The notes: a model not told the origin generated them from the sequence alone. 9,295 nt of DNA from DATJBC01 sp035515515 (GCA_035515515.1 DATJBC010000304.1:1-9295); one strand, 5' to 3'. Shown: positions 1-7,035, counted from the stretch's first letter. Numbers and translations are program-made.

Positions 1-300
1 CCCAACGGCGAGGGCAACGGCCACGGCGACAGCCCGGGCCGGGCCCGGCGCCAGCTGCGGCCCTGGGACGGCCACGACAAGGTGACGATCGACCTCACCA
101 AGCTCAACTCGGTGAGCGGCCCCGAGCGTGACCTGCTGCGCCGCTTCCTGTCGATGATCCAGGTGCAGCGCCAGGACTTCAACGGCCGCATGATCACCAT
201 CCGCGCCGAGGACCTGCGGGCCATCGCCTGCCTCTTCGGCGTGACACCCGACGCCATGAGCCGTCGCCTCGACGAGCTCGGCCTGCGCGTCGTGGCCTGA
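1..300 (+). CDS. Unrecognised protein, C-terminal part (5' end outside window)
   Basis: The frame is open from the first base to the TGA at 298-300, so this is most likely the 3' end of a longer gene. An internal GTG at 82 could start a 72-residue protein, but no good ribosome binding site precedes it. The first ~28 residues seen are rich in Gly, Asn, His and Arg and look like a disordered linker. The remainder is a compact, charged alpha-helical domain. Its last ~35 residues (RAEDLRAIACLFGVTPDAMS followed by RRLDELGLRVVA) resemble a helix-turn-helix or winged-helix fold: helix, short turn with G-V-T-P, second helix ending in a basic stretch. I do not recognise the family. A nucleic-acid-binding role is only a guess from that pattern. 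A candidate hairpin terminator follows about 30 bases after the stop, which suggests the transcript ends here and that the gene is separate from the block downstream. Confidence 0.6.
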   Translation, partial: PNGEGNGHGDSPGRARRQLRPWDGHDKVTIDLTKLNSVSGPERDLLRRFLSMIQVQRQDFNGRMITIRAEDLRAIACLFGVTPDAMSRRLDELGLRVVA

Positions 301-329
301 CGGGCCGCCGCCTCGCCGTCGCCCCACCC

Positions 330-369
330 CGCCCCGTGGCGCCGCGCGCCTGCGGGCGGTCACGGGGCG
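330..369 (+). terminator. Candidate hairpin terminator after the first gene
   Basis: CGCCCCGTG at 330-338 pairs perfectly with CACGGGGCG at 361-369 (9 bp). The 22-nt loop can form a smaller CGCC/GGCG stem inside. There is no T-run, as is common in GC-rich actinobacteria. It lies 30 bases after the upstream stop and just before a candidate promoter, a sensible place for a boundary. The loop is long and the region very GC-rich, so the call is tentative. Confidence 0.4.
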
Positions 370-372
370 CGG

Positions 373-400
373 CCGACGCGTGAAATGCACCGGATAGCAT
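373..400 (+). promoter_or_regulatory. Candidate promoter for the HTH-HIT block
   Basis: TAGCAT at 395-400 fits the TAnnnT -10 pattern. CCGACG at 373-378, with a 16-bp spacer, shares the GAC core of a -35 box. Transcription would start near 407 and give a leader of about 130 nt before the GTG at 538. This AT-rich patch stands out in an otherwise very GC-rich intergenic region. The same TAGCAT word recurs at 7024. Confidence 0.45.
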
Positions 401-482
401 GACGGTGCACGGTGCGACGCCGCCGGAGGCCCCCCTGGCCCAGGTCTCACGGGGGCGCAGGTCGGATGGGGCCGCCGGCGCA

Positions 483-500
483 CGGCGGCCCGGGCCGCCG
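483..500. promoter_or_regulatory. Perfect 18-bp palindrome in leader
   Basis: CGGCGGCCCGGGCCGCCG equals its own reverse complement. A further GGGCCGCC at 469-476 can pair with GGCGGCCC at 484-491, so two hairpins that exclude each other are possible in the leader RNA. As DNA it could be an operator. In sequence this GC-rich, palindromes also arise by chance. Confidence 0.35.
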
Positions 501-510
501 GACAGGGGAG

Positions 511-524
511 CACCCACGTGGGTG
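511..524. promoter_or_regulatory. Perfect 14-bp palindrome next to the HTH gene's ribosome binding site
   Basis: CACCCACGTGGGTG is a perfect palindrome centred on CACGTG. It abuts the GGGCGGGAG ribosome binding site (524-532) of the HTH gene that starts at 538. A protein or RNA hairpin here would affect expression of that gene. A role as its autoregulatory operator is inference. Confidence 0.4.
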
Positions 525-537
525 GGCGGGAGTGTCG

Positions 538-783
538 GTGAGCGAGCAGATCCGGTGGATGAGCACCAAGGAGGCGGCTGAACACCTGGGTGTGACCCTG
601 CGCAGCCTGTACCGCTTCATCGACGAGGGGGGCCTGCCGGCGTTCAAGTTCGGGCGCGTCATCCGCCTCAAGGCCGACGACGTCGACGCCTTCATCGAGC
701 ACTGCCGGATCGCGCCGGGCAGCCTCGAGCACCTCTACCCGGAGGTGAAGGGCTCGGGGCGGGGCTCGGCCGCGGCGCGGTGA
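538..783 (+). CDS. Excisionase/MerR-type helix-turn-helix protein
   Basis: This 81-residue protein contains a small winged helix-turn-helix domain of the excisionase (Xis)/AlpA-like type, which binds DNA. Residues 8-28 (WMSTKEAAEHLGVTLRSLYRF-type pattern) form the helix-turn-helix with the typical S-T-K-E-A-A-E-x-L-G-V start. Residues 33-45 (LPAFKFGRVIRLK) form the wing. The tail after residue 60 is Gly/Ser-rich. I chose GTG 538 because GGGCGGGAG lies 5 nt upstream. ATG 559 is possible. An extension to GTG 412 would add an Arg/Pro-rich stretch that looks like translated leader DNA. No integrase or phage gene is nearby, so it is more likely a host regulator of BldC-like size than a true excisionase. 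Its stop overlaps the start of the HIT gene (GTGA), so the two are probably translated together. Its targets cannot be told from sequence. Confidence 0.85.
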   Translation: MSEQIRWMSTKEAAEHLGVTLRSLYRFIDEGGLPAFKFGRVIRLKADDVDAFIEHCRIAPGSLEHLYPEVKGSGRGSAAAR

Positions 784-1130
784 GCCCGGCCGGCTGCGTC
801 TTCTGCGGCATCGTGGCGGGGGAGGTCCCCTCCCAGGTCGTCCAGGAGAGCGCCGGCGCGCTGGCCTTTCGCGACCTCAACCCCCAGGCCCCCGTGCACG
901 TGCTCGTCGTGCCCCGGCGCCACATCGAGGACGCCGCCGCCCTGGGGCCCGAGGACGCGGCGGTGCTGAGCGAGATGTTCGCCCTCGCCCGCCGGGTGGC
1001 CGAGGACGAGGGCATCGCCGGGCGCGGCTACCGGCTCTTGTTCAACGTGGGCAGCGACGCGTCGAACTCGGTGCCCCACCTCCATCTGCACGTGGTGGGT
1101 GGGCGCCGCCTCGCCTGGCCGCCGGGGTGA
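780..1130 (+). CDS. HIT-family (HINT-like) nucleotide hydrolase/transferase
   Basis: A 116-residue histidine-triad protein, full length for the HINT branch. HINT proteins hydrolyse purine nucleotide phosphoramidates and related AMP conjugates in the cytoplasm. The triad HLHLHV is at 100-105 (H100, H102, H104), with H102 the expected nucleophile by family analogy. C6 and C9 form a CxxC which, with H48 and H100, would make the zinc site of the zinc-binding branch. The end, GGRRLAWPPG, matches the conserved HINT C-terminus. The segment before the triad reads NVGSDASNSV where many homologues have G-Q-S, a mild variation. The start GTG 780 overlaps the stop of the HTH gene by four bases. phoH begins 34 bp downstream, an association often seen in bacteria. 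The specific substrate is unknown. Confidence 0.93.
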   Translation: MSPAGCVFCGIVAGEVPSQVVQESAGALAFRDLNPQAPVHVLVVPRRHIEDAAALGPEDAAVLSEMFALARRVAEDEGIAGRGYRLLFNVGSDASNSVPHLHLHVVGGRRLAWPPG

Positions 1131-1144
1131 GCGCGCCCTCCTGG

Positions 1145-1150
1145 TAGCCT
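1145..1150 (+). promoter_or_regulatory. Candidate -10 box for phoH
   Basis: GGTAGCCT contains TAGCCT (TAnnnT) in the 34-bp gap between the HIT stop and the phoH GTG at 1165. Transcription would start about 7 nt before that GTG, giving a very short leader. This would explain why phoH has no clear ribosome binding site. No -35 box is evident. It would be an internal promoter within the block. Confidence 0.35.
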
Positions 1151-1164
1151 CGTCCCCGAGCACC

Positions 1165-2202
1165 GTGTCAGCGACCCAGGTCAAGATCCTCGTCCCCGGG
1201 AACCACCTCATGGTGGACCTCCTCGGGCAGACAGACGAGCTCCTGCGGCTGATCGAAGAGGCCTTCTCGGGCTCCCGCATCGTCGTGCGGGGCAACGAGA
1301 TCACCGTGGACGGCGACGACGCCGAGCGCGTCGGCCATCTGTTCGAGCAGCTGGTGACCCTGCTCGAGCAGGGTCAGCGCCTCGACGCGTCCGACGTGGG
1401 CCGCACCATCACCATGGTCAAGGACGACGTGAGCCCCGCCGACGTGCTCGCCACCGAGGTGCTGCGCTCGGTCCGGGGCCACACGGTGCGGCCCAAGACG
1501 GCAGGCCAGAAACGCTACACCGACGCCATCGCCGCCCACACCGTGACCTTCGGCATCGGCCCCGCCGGCACCGGCAAGTCGTACCTGGCCGTGGCCCTGG
1601 CCGTCCAGGCGCTGCAGAGCCGCGCCGTCGACCGCATCATCCTCACCCGCCCCGCGGTGGAGGCGGGCGAGCGCCTGGGCTTCCTCCCCGGCGACATCAT
1701 GGCCAAGGTCGACCCCTACCTGCGCCCCCTCTACGACGCCCTCTACGACCTCATGGGCCCCGAGGGCGCGGCGCGCCTGCTCGAGCGGGGCACGGTCGAG
1801 GTGGCGCCCCTGGCCTTCATGCGGGGGCGCACCTTGAACCGCAGCTTCATCATCCTCGACGAGGCCCAGAACACCACGCCCGAGCAGATGAAGATGTTCC
1901 TCACCCGCATCGGCTTCGGCTCCAAGGTCGTGGTGACCGGCGACATCACCCAGATCGACGTGGTGGGCGGGCGCTCGGGCCTGCCCGGGCTCGACGCCGT
2001 GCTGGGCTCGGTCCCCGACCTGGCCTTCGTGCACCTCACCCAGCGCGACGTCGTGCGGGCGCGCATCGTGGCCGACATCGTCTCCGCCTACGAGCGCGCC
2101 GAGGCGCACGGGACGCGGCCCGGGTCGCGCCGTGCGGGGCGCGACGACCCCGGGCGGGGCCGGGGCGGGCGCGGGCGCGGGGGGCAGCCCGATGGCGGTT
2201 GA
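1165..2202 (+). CDS. phoH: PhoH-family P-loop ATPase (PhoH/YbeZ type)
   Basis: A 345-residue PhoH/YbeZ-type protein, a cytoplasmic ATPase with predicted RNA-related roles that in many bacteria is encoded beside YbeY and thought to act with it in rRNA processing. The N-terminal ~100 residues (VKILVPGNHLMVDLLGQTDE, then an RGNEITVDGD strand pattern) form the small KH-like N-domain. Walker A is GPAGTGKS at 132-139. Walker B is ILDEAQNT, with D232 and E233. A later TGDITQIDVV stretch is the conserved sensor region. GTG 1165 is chosen because the conserved region starts at VKILVPGNH right after it. Reading further upstream would run into the HIT gene. The last ~30 residues are an Arg/Gly-rich tail (RGRGGRGRGG) absent from the core fold. 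The end overlaps the ybeY start by 11 bases, which supports coupled expression. Confidence 0.94.
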   Translation: MSATQVKILVPGNHLMVDLLGQTDELLRLIEEAFSGSRIVVRGNEITVDGDDAERVGHLFEQLVTLLEQGQRLDASDVGRTITMVKDDVSPADVLATEVLRSVRGHTVRPKTAGQKRYTDAIAAHTVTFGIGPAGTGKSYLAVALAVQALQSRAVDRIILTRPAVEAGERLGFLPGDIMAKVDPYLRPLYDALYDLMGPEGAARLLERGTVEVAPLAFMRGRTLNRSFIILDEAQNTTPEQMKMFLTRIGFGSKVVVTGDITQIDVVGGRSGLPGLDAVLGSVPDLAFVHLTQRDVVRARIVADIVSAYERAEAHGTRPGSRRAGRDDPGRGRGGRGRGGQPDGG

Positions 2203-2701
2203 CGTCTTCGCCGCCGACGAGCAGTCCGACCGCGACGTCGACATCGACCGCTGGAGCACCCTGGCCCGTCAGGTGCTCGGGGCCCAGGGCGTGCGCGAGG
2301 ACGTCGAGGTGTCGCTCCTGTTCGTGGACGAGCCCACCATCGCCGAGCTGCACGAGCGCTTCCTGGGCGAGGAGGGCCCCACCGACGTGCTCGCCTTCCC
2401 CATCGACGAGGAGCCCGAGCCGGGCGGGCGCTCGCCCGACGAGGGCGGCACGGGCCCCGGCGGGGGCCTGCCCGGCGACGACGACGTGCCGGTGCTCCTG
2501 GGCGACGTCGTGGTGTGCCCGACGGTGGCGGCCCGCAACGCGCGCGACCACGGGGTGAGCTTCGACGACGAGGTGGCCCTGCTGGTGGTGCACGGGCTCT
2601 TGCACCTGCTCGGCATGGACCACGACGAGGACGCCGCGGCCCAGTCCATGGAGCGGCGCGAGCGCGAGCTGCTCGCCCGCTTCTACCGGGCCTCGTCCTA
2701 G
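2192..2701 (+). CDS. ybeY: Endoribonuclease YbeY (rRNA maturation factor)
   Basis: A 169-residue YbeY, the metal-dependent single-strand endoribonuclease needed for 16S rRNA 3' end maturation and ribosome quality control. The zinc motif HGLLHLLGMDH is at 134-144, with H134, H138 and H144 as ligands. Other conserved parts are FVDEPTIAELHERFLGEEG and TDVLAFP (residues ~45-70), and LLGDVVVCP (102-110). Between TDVLAFPIDEE and LLGD lies a Gly/Pro/Asp-rich insert of about 28 residues (73-100), longer than in E. coli YbeY and probably a disordered loop. ATG 2192 is chosen. It overlaps phoH by 11 bases, and upstream in-frame sequence merely encodes the Gly-rich shadow of the phoH tail. The next gene begins 5 bases after the stop. 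Confidence 0.95.
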   Translation: MAVDVFAADEQSDRDVDIDRWSTLARQVLGAQGVREDVEVSLLFVDEPTIAELHERFLGEEGPTDVLAFPIDEEPEPGGRSPDEGGTGPGGGLPGDDDVPVLLGDVVVCPTVAARNARDHGVSFDDEVALLVVHGLLHLLGMDHDEDAAAQSMERRERELLARFYRASS

Positions 2702-2706
2702 GGCCG

Positions 2707-4035
2707 GTGGGCGTGACCGGCTCGCTGCTGGCCACCGGGCACTTCGGGGGCGCCGACGCGGCGCTCCTGGTCGTGGTGGTCGTGCTGCTGGCGGCGTCGG
2801 CCCTCCTGGCCCTGGCCGAGACGTCGCTGGTGCGCACCAACCGGGCCAAGGCCCTCGCCCTGCGCGAGCAGCACCGACGCGGCTCGGCGCGCCTGGTGCG
2901 ACTGGTGGAGGACCCCCAGGCCTTCCTCAACCCCATCCTGTTGCTCGTGCTCGTGTGCCAGCTGGTCACGGCCACGCTGGTGGGCATCCTGGCCGAGCAG
3001 CTCTTCGGCGCCCTCGGGGTGCTGGCCGCCACCGCCTTCGAGGTCGTGGTCATCTTCGTGCTGGCCGAGGCGCTCCCCAAGAACTGGGCCGTCTACAACC
3101 CCGAGCGCTCGGCGCTGTTCGCCGCACCCCTCGTCGCCGCGCTGGTGGGGTTCCCGCCGGTGCGCATGCTGTCCAACGGGCTCATCCGCGTGGCCAACCT
3201 GCTCGTGCGCCAGGGCCACCGGGAGTCCGCGGTCTCGGAGTCCGAGCTCCTGGCCATGGCCGACGTCGCCATGGAGGAGGAGGTCATCGAGCACCAAGAG
3301 CGCGAGCTCATCCACTCCATCATCGGGTTCGGCGACACCGTCGTGCGCGAGGTGATGGTTCCCCGTCCCGACATGAAGGCGGTGGAGTCCGACGCGTCGG
3401 TGTCCGAGGCCCTGGGCGTGGCCATCGCGGCGGGCTTCTCGCGCCTGCCGGTGCACGAGGGGAACCTCGACGACGTGGTGGGCATCGCCTACGCCAAGGA
3501 CCTCATCCGCGCCGAGCGCGACGGTGAGGGCGGGCGGCCCGTGGGCGACTTCGTGCGGCCCGCCCGCTTCGTGCCCGAGACCAAGCGCGTGTCGTCGCTC
3601 ATGCGCGAGATGCAGGAGCGCAAGTACCACCAGGCGATCGTGGTGGACGAGTACGGGGGCACGTCCGGGCTCGTCACCCTGGAGGACCTCATCGAGGAGC
3701 TCGTGGGGGAGATCGTCGACGAGTTCGACGTGGAGGAACCTCCCGTGCAGGCGCTGGCCGAAGGGGAGGTGTCGGTCACCGCCCGCCTGCCCGTGGACGA
3801 GCTCAACGACCTCCTGCACGCGCACCTGCCCGAGGGCGACTGGGACACGGTGGGCGGCCTGCTGTTCAACGTGCTGGGGCGCGTCCCCGCCGAGGGGGAG
3901 TCCGTCGAGGTCGACGGTGTGCGCCTGGTGGCCGAGCGGGTCCAGGGCCACCGCATCGGCCGCATCCGCATCCTGCAGCTGGCCGCCCCCGCCCCCGCCG
4001 GCGCCGACGATGCCGAGCAGCGCGAGCGGGACTGA
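2707..4035 (+). CDS. CorC/HlyC-like CNNM-domain membrane protein with paired CBS domains
   Basis: A 442-residue membrane protein with CNNM (DUF21), CBS pair and CorC_HlyC domains in the usual order. Family members are implicated in Mg2+/Co2+ efflux or transport. Often-used names such as 'hemolysin' are historic. Hydrophobic segments lie at about 18-37, 74-98, 103-122 and 136-150, with AETSLVRTNRAK after the first, typical of DUF21. CBS 1 spans about 217-268 (VMVPRPDMKAV, FSRLPVHEG) and CBS 2 about 287-338 (FVPETKRVSSLMREMQ, IVVDEYGGTSGLVTLEDLIE). The C-terminal CorC_HlyC domain covers ~352-425 (LPVDELNDLL, WDTVGGLLF). The start GTG 2707 lies 5 bases after the ybeY stop. GTG 2713 is equally possible. 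Its place between ybeY and era is a conserved arrangement. The end overlaps era by 26 bases. Confidence 0.92.
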   Translation: MGVTGSLLATGHFGGADAALLVVVVVLLAASALLALAETSLVRTNRAKALALREQHRRGSARLVRLVEDPQAFLNPILLLVLVCQLVTATLVGILAEQLFGALGVLAATAFEVVVIFVLAEALPKNWAVYNPERSALFAAPLVAALVGFPPVRMLSNGLIRVANLLVRQGHRESAVSESELLAMADVAMEEEVIEHQERELIHSIIGFGDTVVREVMVPRPDMKAVESDASVSEALGVAIAAGFSRLPVHEGNLDDVVGIAYAKDLIRAERDGEGGRPVGDFVRPARFVPETKRVSSLMREMQERKYHQAIVVDEYGGTSGLVTLEDLIEELVGEIVDEFDVEEPPVQALAEGEVSVTARLPVDELNDLLHAHLPEGDWDTVGGLLFNVLGRVPAEGESVEVDGVRLVAERVQGHRIGRIRILQLAAPAPAGADDAEQRERD

Positions 4036-4939
4036 GGACGGGGCCGGGCCGGCGCTGCGCTCAGGCTTCGTCACGGTGGTGGGGCGGCCCAACGTCGGCA
4101 AGTCGACCCTGGTGAACCGCATCCTGGGCACCAAGGTCACCATCACCTCGCCCCGCCCCAACACGACCCGGCGCGCCGTGCGCGGCGTCCTGCACCGGCC
4201 CGGCGTCCAGGCGGTGGTGGTCGACACCCCCGGCCTGCACCGGCCCAAGAGCGCCCTGGGGGCCCGCCTCAACGAGCACGTGGCCGAGGCCCTCGACGAC
4301 ATCGACGTGAGCATCCCCGTCCTCGACGCCACCGCGGCGGTGGGGCCCGGCGACCGCCTGGTGCTCGAGCGGGCCGCCGCGGGCACGCCGCACGCCCTGG
4401 TGGCGGTCAACAAGATCGACCGCGTGGGCCGGCGCGAGGTGCTCGAGCGCCTGGGCCAGGCCCAGGAGGCCCTGCGCCGGGCGGGCGTGGCCGACGACGC
4501 CGGGGCCGGCCGCCACGTCGAGTACTTCCCCCTCTCGGCCCGCACCGGCGAGGGCGTGGACGCCCTCGTCGGTGCCGTGCTGGAGCGGCTCCCGCCCGGG
4601 CCCGCCTACTTCCCCGACGACATGGTCACCGACGTCCCCGAGGCGTTCTGGGTGGCGGAGCTGGTGCGCGAACAGCTGCTGGCGCACGTGCGCGAGGAGC
4701 TGCCGCACGCCATCGCCTGTCGCGTCACGGAGTGGGAGTGGCCGCGGGTGCGCGTCGACATCGTCGTGGAGCGCGAGTCGCAGAAGGGCATGGTCATCGG
4801 CAAGGGCGGCGCGCTGTTGAAGGAGGTGGGCACGGCGGTGCGGGCCCAGCTGCCGCCCGGGGCCTACCTGGAGCTGCGGGTGAAGGTGGAGAAGCACTGG
4901 CAGCAGCGGCCCGACGTGATCGAGCGCCTCGGGTACTGA
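4010..4939 (+). CDS. era: GTPase Era
   Basis: A 309-residue Era, the GTPase that binds the 3' end of 16S rRNA during 30S assembly. The GTPase motifs are G1 GRPNVGKST (25-33), G2 NTTRR, G3 DTPG (72-75), G4 NKID (134-137) and G5 as SAR in FPLSARTGEG. The C-terminal KH domain (type II) contains VIGKGG with GKGG at 264-267, followed by LLKEVGTAVR and the usual VEKHWQQRPDVIERLGY ending. Overall length is near the E. coli protein (301). ATG 4010 lies inside the end of the corC-like gene (26-base overlap). It has no clear ribosome binding site, and the first ~18 residues are a poorly conserved Gly/Ser/Ala leader. No better in-frame start exists before the G1 motif. The KH domain recognises sequence near the anti-Shine-Dalgarno tail, the same end that YbeY matures. 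Confidence 0.96.
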   Translation: MPSSASGTEDGAGPALRSGFVTVVGRPNVGKSTLVNRILGTKVTITSPRPNTTRRAVRGVLHRPGVQAVVVDTPGLHRPKSALGARLNEHVAEALDDIDVSIPVLDATAAVGPGDRLVLERAAAGTPHALVAVNKIDRVGRREVLERLGQAQEALRRAGVADDAGAGRHVEYFPLSARTGEGVDALVGAVLERLPPGPAYFPDDMVTDVPEAFWVAELVREQLLAHVREELPHAIACRVTEWEWPRVRVDIVVERESQKGMVIGKGGALLKEVGTAVRAQLPPGAYLELRVKVEKHWQQRPDVIERLGY

Positions 4940-4952
4940 CGCCCGCCGGCGC

Positions 4953-6899
4953 TCAGTCCCCGTGGCGGCGGGCCAGCGCCTCGAGGAACGCCACGACCTC
5001 GTCGTGGTCCACCGTCCGGCGCATGGGGGGCAGGCCCGCCAGCAGGTCGCGGCGGTATCCCGCCGTGGCCAGGCGCGAGTCCAGCACGGCCACCACGCCG
5101 CGGTCGGTCGCCGTGCGGATGAGGCGGCCCGCGCCCTGGGCGAGCAGCACCGCGGCGCGCGGCAGGTCCACGAGGCGGAAGGCGCCGTCGCCGGCGCGCG
5201 CCCGGCGCGCCTGGAGCAGCGGGTCGTCGGGACGGGGGAACGGCAGGCGGTCCAGGGCCACCAGGCTGAGCGTCGGCCCGGGGACGTCCACGCCCTGCCA
5301 GAACGACATGGTGGCGAACAGGCAGGCGGCGTGCTCCGCGGCGAACGCCTCCAGCAGCCGGGCCTTGGGCAGATCGCCCTGGGCGAGGATGGGGAACGGC
5401 AGCTCGGCCCGCAGGGCCCCGGCGGCCTCGTGCATGGCGCGCCAGCTGGTGAACAGCGCCAGCGTGCGGCCGCCCGCGGCGCGCACGAGCGAAGCCAGCT
5501 CGGCGTGCAGGGCGGGGCGCGCCTCGGGACGGCGGGGGTCGGGAAGCTGCGCCGCGCAGTAGAGCAGGGCGAACTCCTCGAAGGGGAAGGGGCTCCCCAC
5601 CGCCAGGCGGTCGGTGCGCTCGGCGGGGAGGCCGAGGCGCTCCTCCAGGCGGGGCGGGATGGTGGCCGACGTGAGCACGGCGGTGACGCCCGGCCACAGC
5701 TTCTGCGCCAGCACCGGCCCCACCTCGACGGGGGCGGCCCGCAGGGCGGGGGTGCGCCCCCCCGGGCCCCCCGCCTCGACCCAGGCCACGTGGTCGTCGT
5801 CGAGGGTGCCCAGGGCGCCCAGGTCGTCCACGAGGTGGCCCAGGGCGAGCAGGGCCCGCCCCCGGCGGGCGCCCCTGTCCCCGGCGTCTCCGGCCCCGGA
5901 CACCTCGGCCCGCCGCAACGCCGCCACCAGCGCCTCCACGCGGCCCCGGGCGAGCGCCAGGGCCTCGCCCAGGGCCCCGCCGCCCCCGGCCAGCACCCGC
6001 CGCCCCACCAGGGGCCCGAGCTCGTCCTCGAGGCGGTCGGCGGCCTCGGCCACGCCGTCGGCCACCGCCGCGCCCGGCGCGTCCACCAGGGGGCGCGCCC
6101 CCTGGGCCAGGGCGCGCAGGCGGCCGCCGGTCACTTCGACCCCGAGCGCCTCGGTCATGACGTCCTCGACGGCGTGGGCCTCGTCCAGCACCACCACCTC
6201 GTGCTCGGGCAGCACGGCGCCGTCGCTGGCCACGTGGGTGGCGTACAGGTGGGTGTTGACCACCACCACGTCGGCCTCGGCCGCCCGCTGGCGGGCCTTC
6301 TCGGCGAAGCACACCGTGCCCGAGGGGCACCGGAAGGCCCCGGGGCACTCCCGGGCGCTCACCGACAGCGCCCCCCAGGCCCGGGGGTGGGGCTCGAACT
6401 CGAGCTCGGCGCGGTCCCCGCTGTCGCTGGTGGCCGCCCAGGCGATCAGCCTGCGCACCTGGCTCCCGAAGCGGCCCAGGTCGACGGTGTCCCCGCCGAG
6501 CGCCACGCCGGCCAGCGTGGGCTCGTCGGCCGCCCCGCCCATCTCGGTGGCCCGTTGCCGGCACAGGTAGTTGGAGCGGCCCTTCAGCACGGCGAAGCGA
6601 AAGGGGTGCGCGGCGCCCAGCGCGCCCGCCACCAGGGGAAGGTCCTTGGTGGCCAGCTGGTCCTGGAGGGCCTTGGTGGCGGTGGCCACCACCACCGTCC
6701 TCCCCGACAGCACGGCGGGGACGAGGTAGGCGAGCGACTTGCCCGTGCCGGTGCCCGCCCCCACCACCAGGTGACGGCCGGCGTCGATGGCGCGGGCCAC
6801 GGCGTCGGCCATGGCCCGCTGCCCGGGCCGGTCCTCCCCGTCGCGCAGCGCGGCGGTGACCGTGGCCAGCGCGGGCGCCACGTCGGGGGCGGGGGGCAC
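4953..6899 (-). CDS. DinG/XPD-type superfamily 2 DNA helicase with Fe-S cluster
   Basis: A 648-residue ATP-dependent helicase of the DinG/YoaA family, 5'-3' enzymes that unwind forks, R-loops and repair intermediates. Walker A is GAGTGTGKS (47-55). The DEAH box is at 239-242. Four cysteines (C113, C185, C191, C197), spaced as in XPD/DinG, should hold a 4Fe-4S cluster. Motif III is TSAT (410-413), motif V FWQGVDVPG (533-541), motif VI QGAGRLIR (588-595). There is no N-terminal exonuclease domain, unlike Gram-positive DinG. GTG 6899 is chosen because TACCGT, a -10-like box, sits 7 nt upstream on this strand, giving a probable leaderless message. The frame stays open back to ATG 7121, but that would read through the RNA unit and contains no domain. 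It converges with era across 13 bp, with no clear terminator between them. Confidence 0.92.
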   Translation of the reverse strand: MPPAPDVAPALATVTAALRDGEDRPGQRAMADAVARAIDAGRHLVVGAGTGTGKSLAYLVPAVLSGRTVVVATATKALQDQLATKDLPLVAGALGAAHPFRFAVLKGRSNYLCRQRATEMGGAADEPTLAGVALGGDTVDLGRFGSQVRRLIAWAATSDSGDRAELEFEPHPRAWGALSVSARECPGAFRCPSGTVCFAEKARQRAAEADVVVVNTHLYATHVASDGAVLPEHEVVVLDEAHAVEDVMTEALGVEVTGGRLRALAQGARPLVDAPGAAVADGVAEAADRLEDELGPLVGRRVLAGGGGALGEALALARGRVEALVAALRRAEVSGAGDAGDRGARRGRALLALGHLVDDLGALGTLDDDHVAWVEAGGPGGRTPALRAAPVEVGPVLAQKLWPGVTAVLTSATIPPRLEERLGLPAERTDRLAVGSPFPFEEFALLYCAAQLPDPRRPEARPALHAELASLVRAAGGRTLALFTSWRAMHEAAGALRAELPFPILAQGDLPKARLLEAFAAEHAACLFATMSFWQGVDVPGPTLSLVALDRLPFPRPDDPLLQARRARAGDGAFRLVDLPRAAVLLAQGAGRLIRTATDRGVVAVLDSRLATAGYRRDLLAGLPPMRRTVDHDEVVAFLEALARRHGD

Positions 6900-6906
6900 C
6901 CGGTCG

Positions 6907-6912
6907 ACGGTA
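6907..6912 (-). promoter_or_regulatory. Candidate -10 box for the helicase gene (minus strand)
   Basis: On the minus strand the sequence reads GCTACCGTCGACCGGGTG. TACCGT fits TAnnnT, and the GTG start lies exactly 8 bases after its last T. Transcription would therefore begin at or next to the start codon (leaderless). No -35 box is recognisable. The region from here to 7023 holds nothing else I can assign. Confidence 0.4.
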
Positions 6913-7023
6913 GCGGAGGCCCCCTGCGCCGAGGACGCCCGCGTGCGGGCGGGCGCGCGCCGGGCCTTCGTGACGATCTCGTGACGCCGCCGACAGACGC
7001 ACCGTGGCCCGTGCCGCGATCGG

Positions 7024-7029
7024 TAGCAT
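7024..7029 (+). promoter_or_regulatory. Candidate -10 box of the non-coding RNA unit
   Basis: GGTAGCATGGG contains TAGCAT (TAnnnT) at 7024-7029. The expected start is near 7036. No convincing -35 hexamer sits 16-18 bp upstream, so the promoter may rely on an extended -10 or on an activator. The ATG inside the box (7028) would not be in the transcript. Confidence 0.5.
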
Positions 7030-7035
7030 GGGCGC

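Noticed and set aside
412..537. N-terminal extension of the HTH protein from GTG 412
   Set aside because: The added Arg/Pro/Gly-rich residues are not part of the fold, and a good ribosome binding site sits just before GTG 538.
407..537. A known riboswitch in the long leader
   Set aside because: No conserved core of a class I can recognise is present. The features are GC-rich palindromes only.
538..783. A true phage excisionase marking an integrated element
   Set aside because: No integrase, attachment repeats, tRNA gene or composition shift is seen, and the gene is embedded in a housekeeping block.
2698..4545. A 615-codon minus-strand frame opposite the corC-like gene and era
   Set aside because: It encodes repetitive His/Gly/Leu-rich sequence without a domain and overlaps two fully recognisable plus-strand genes.
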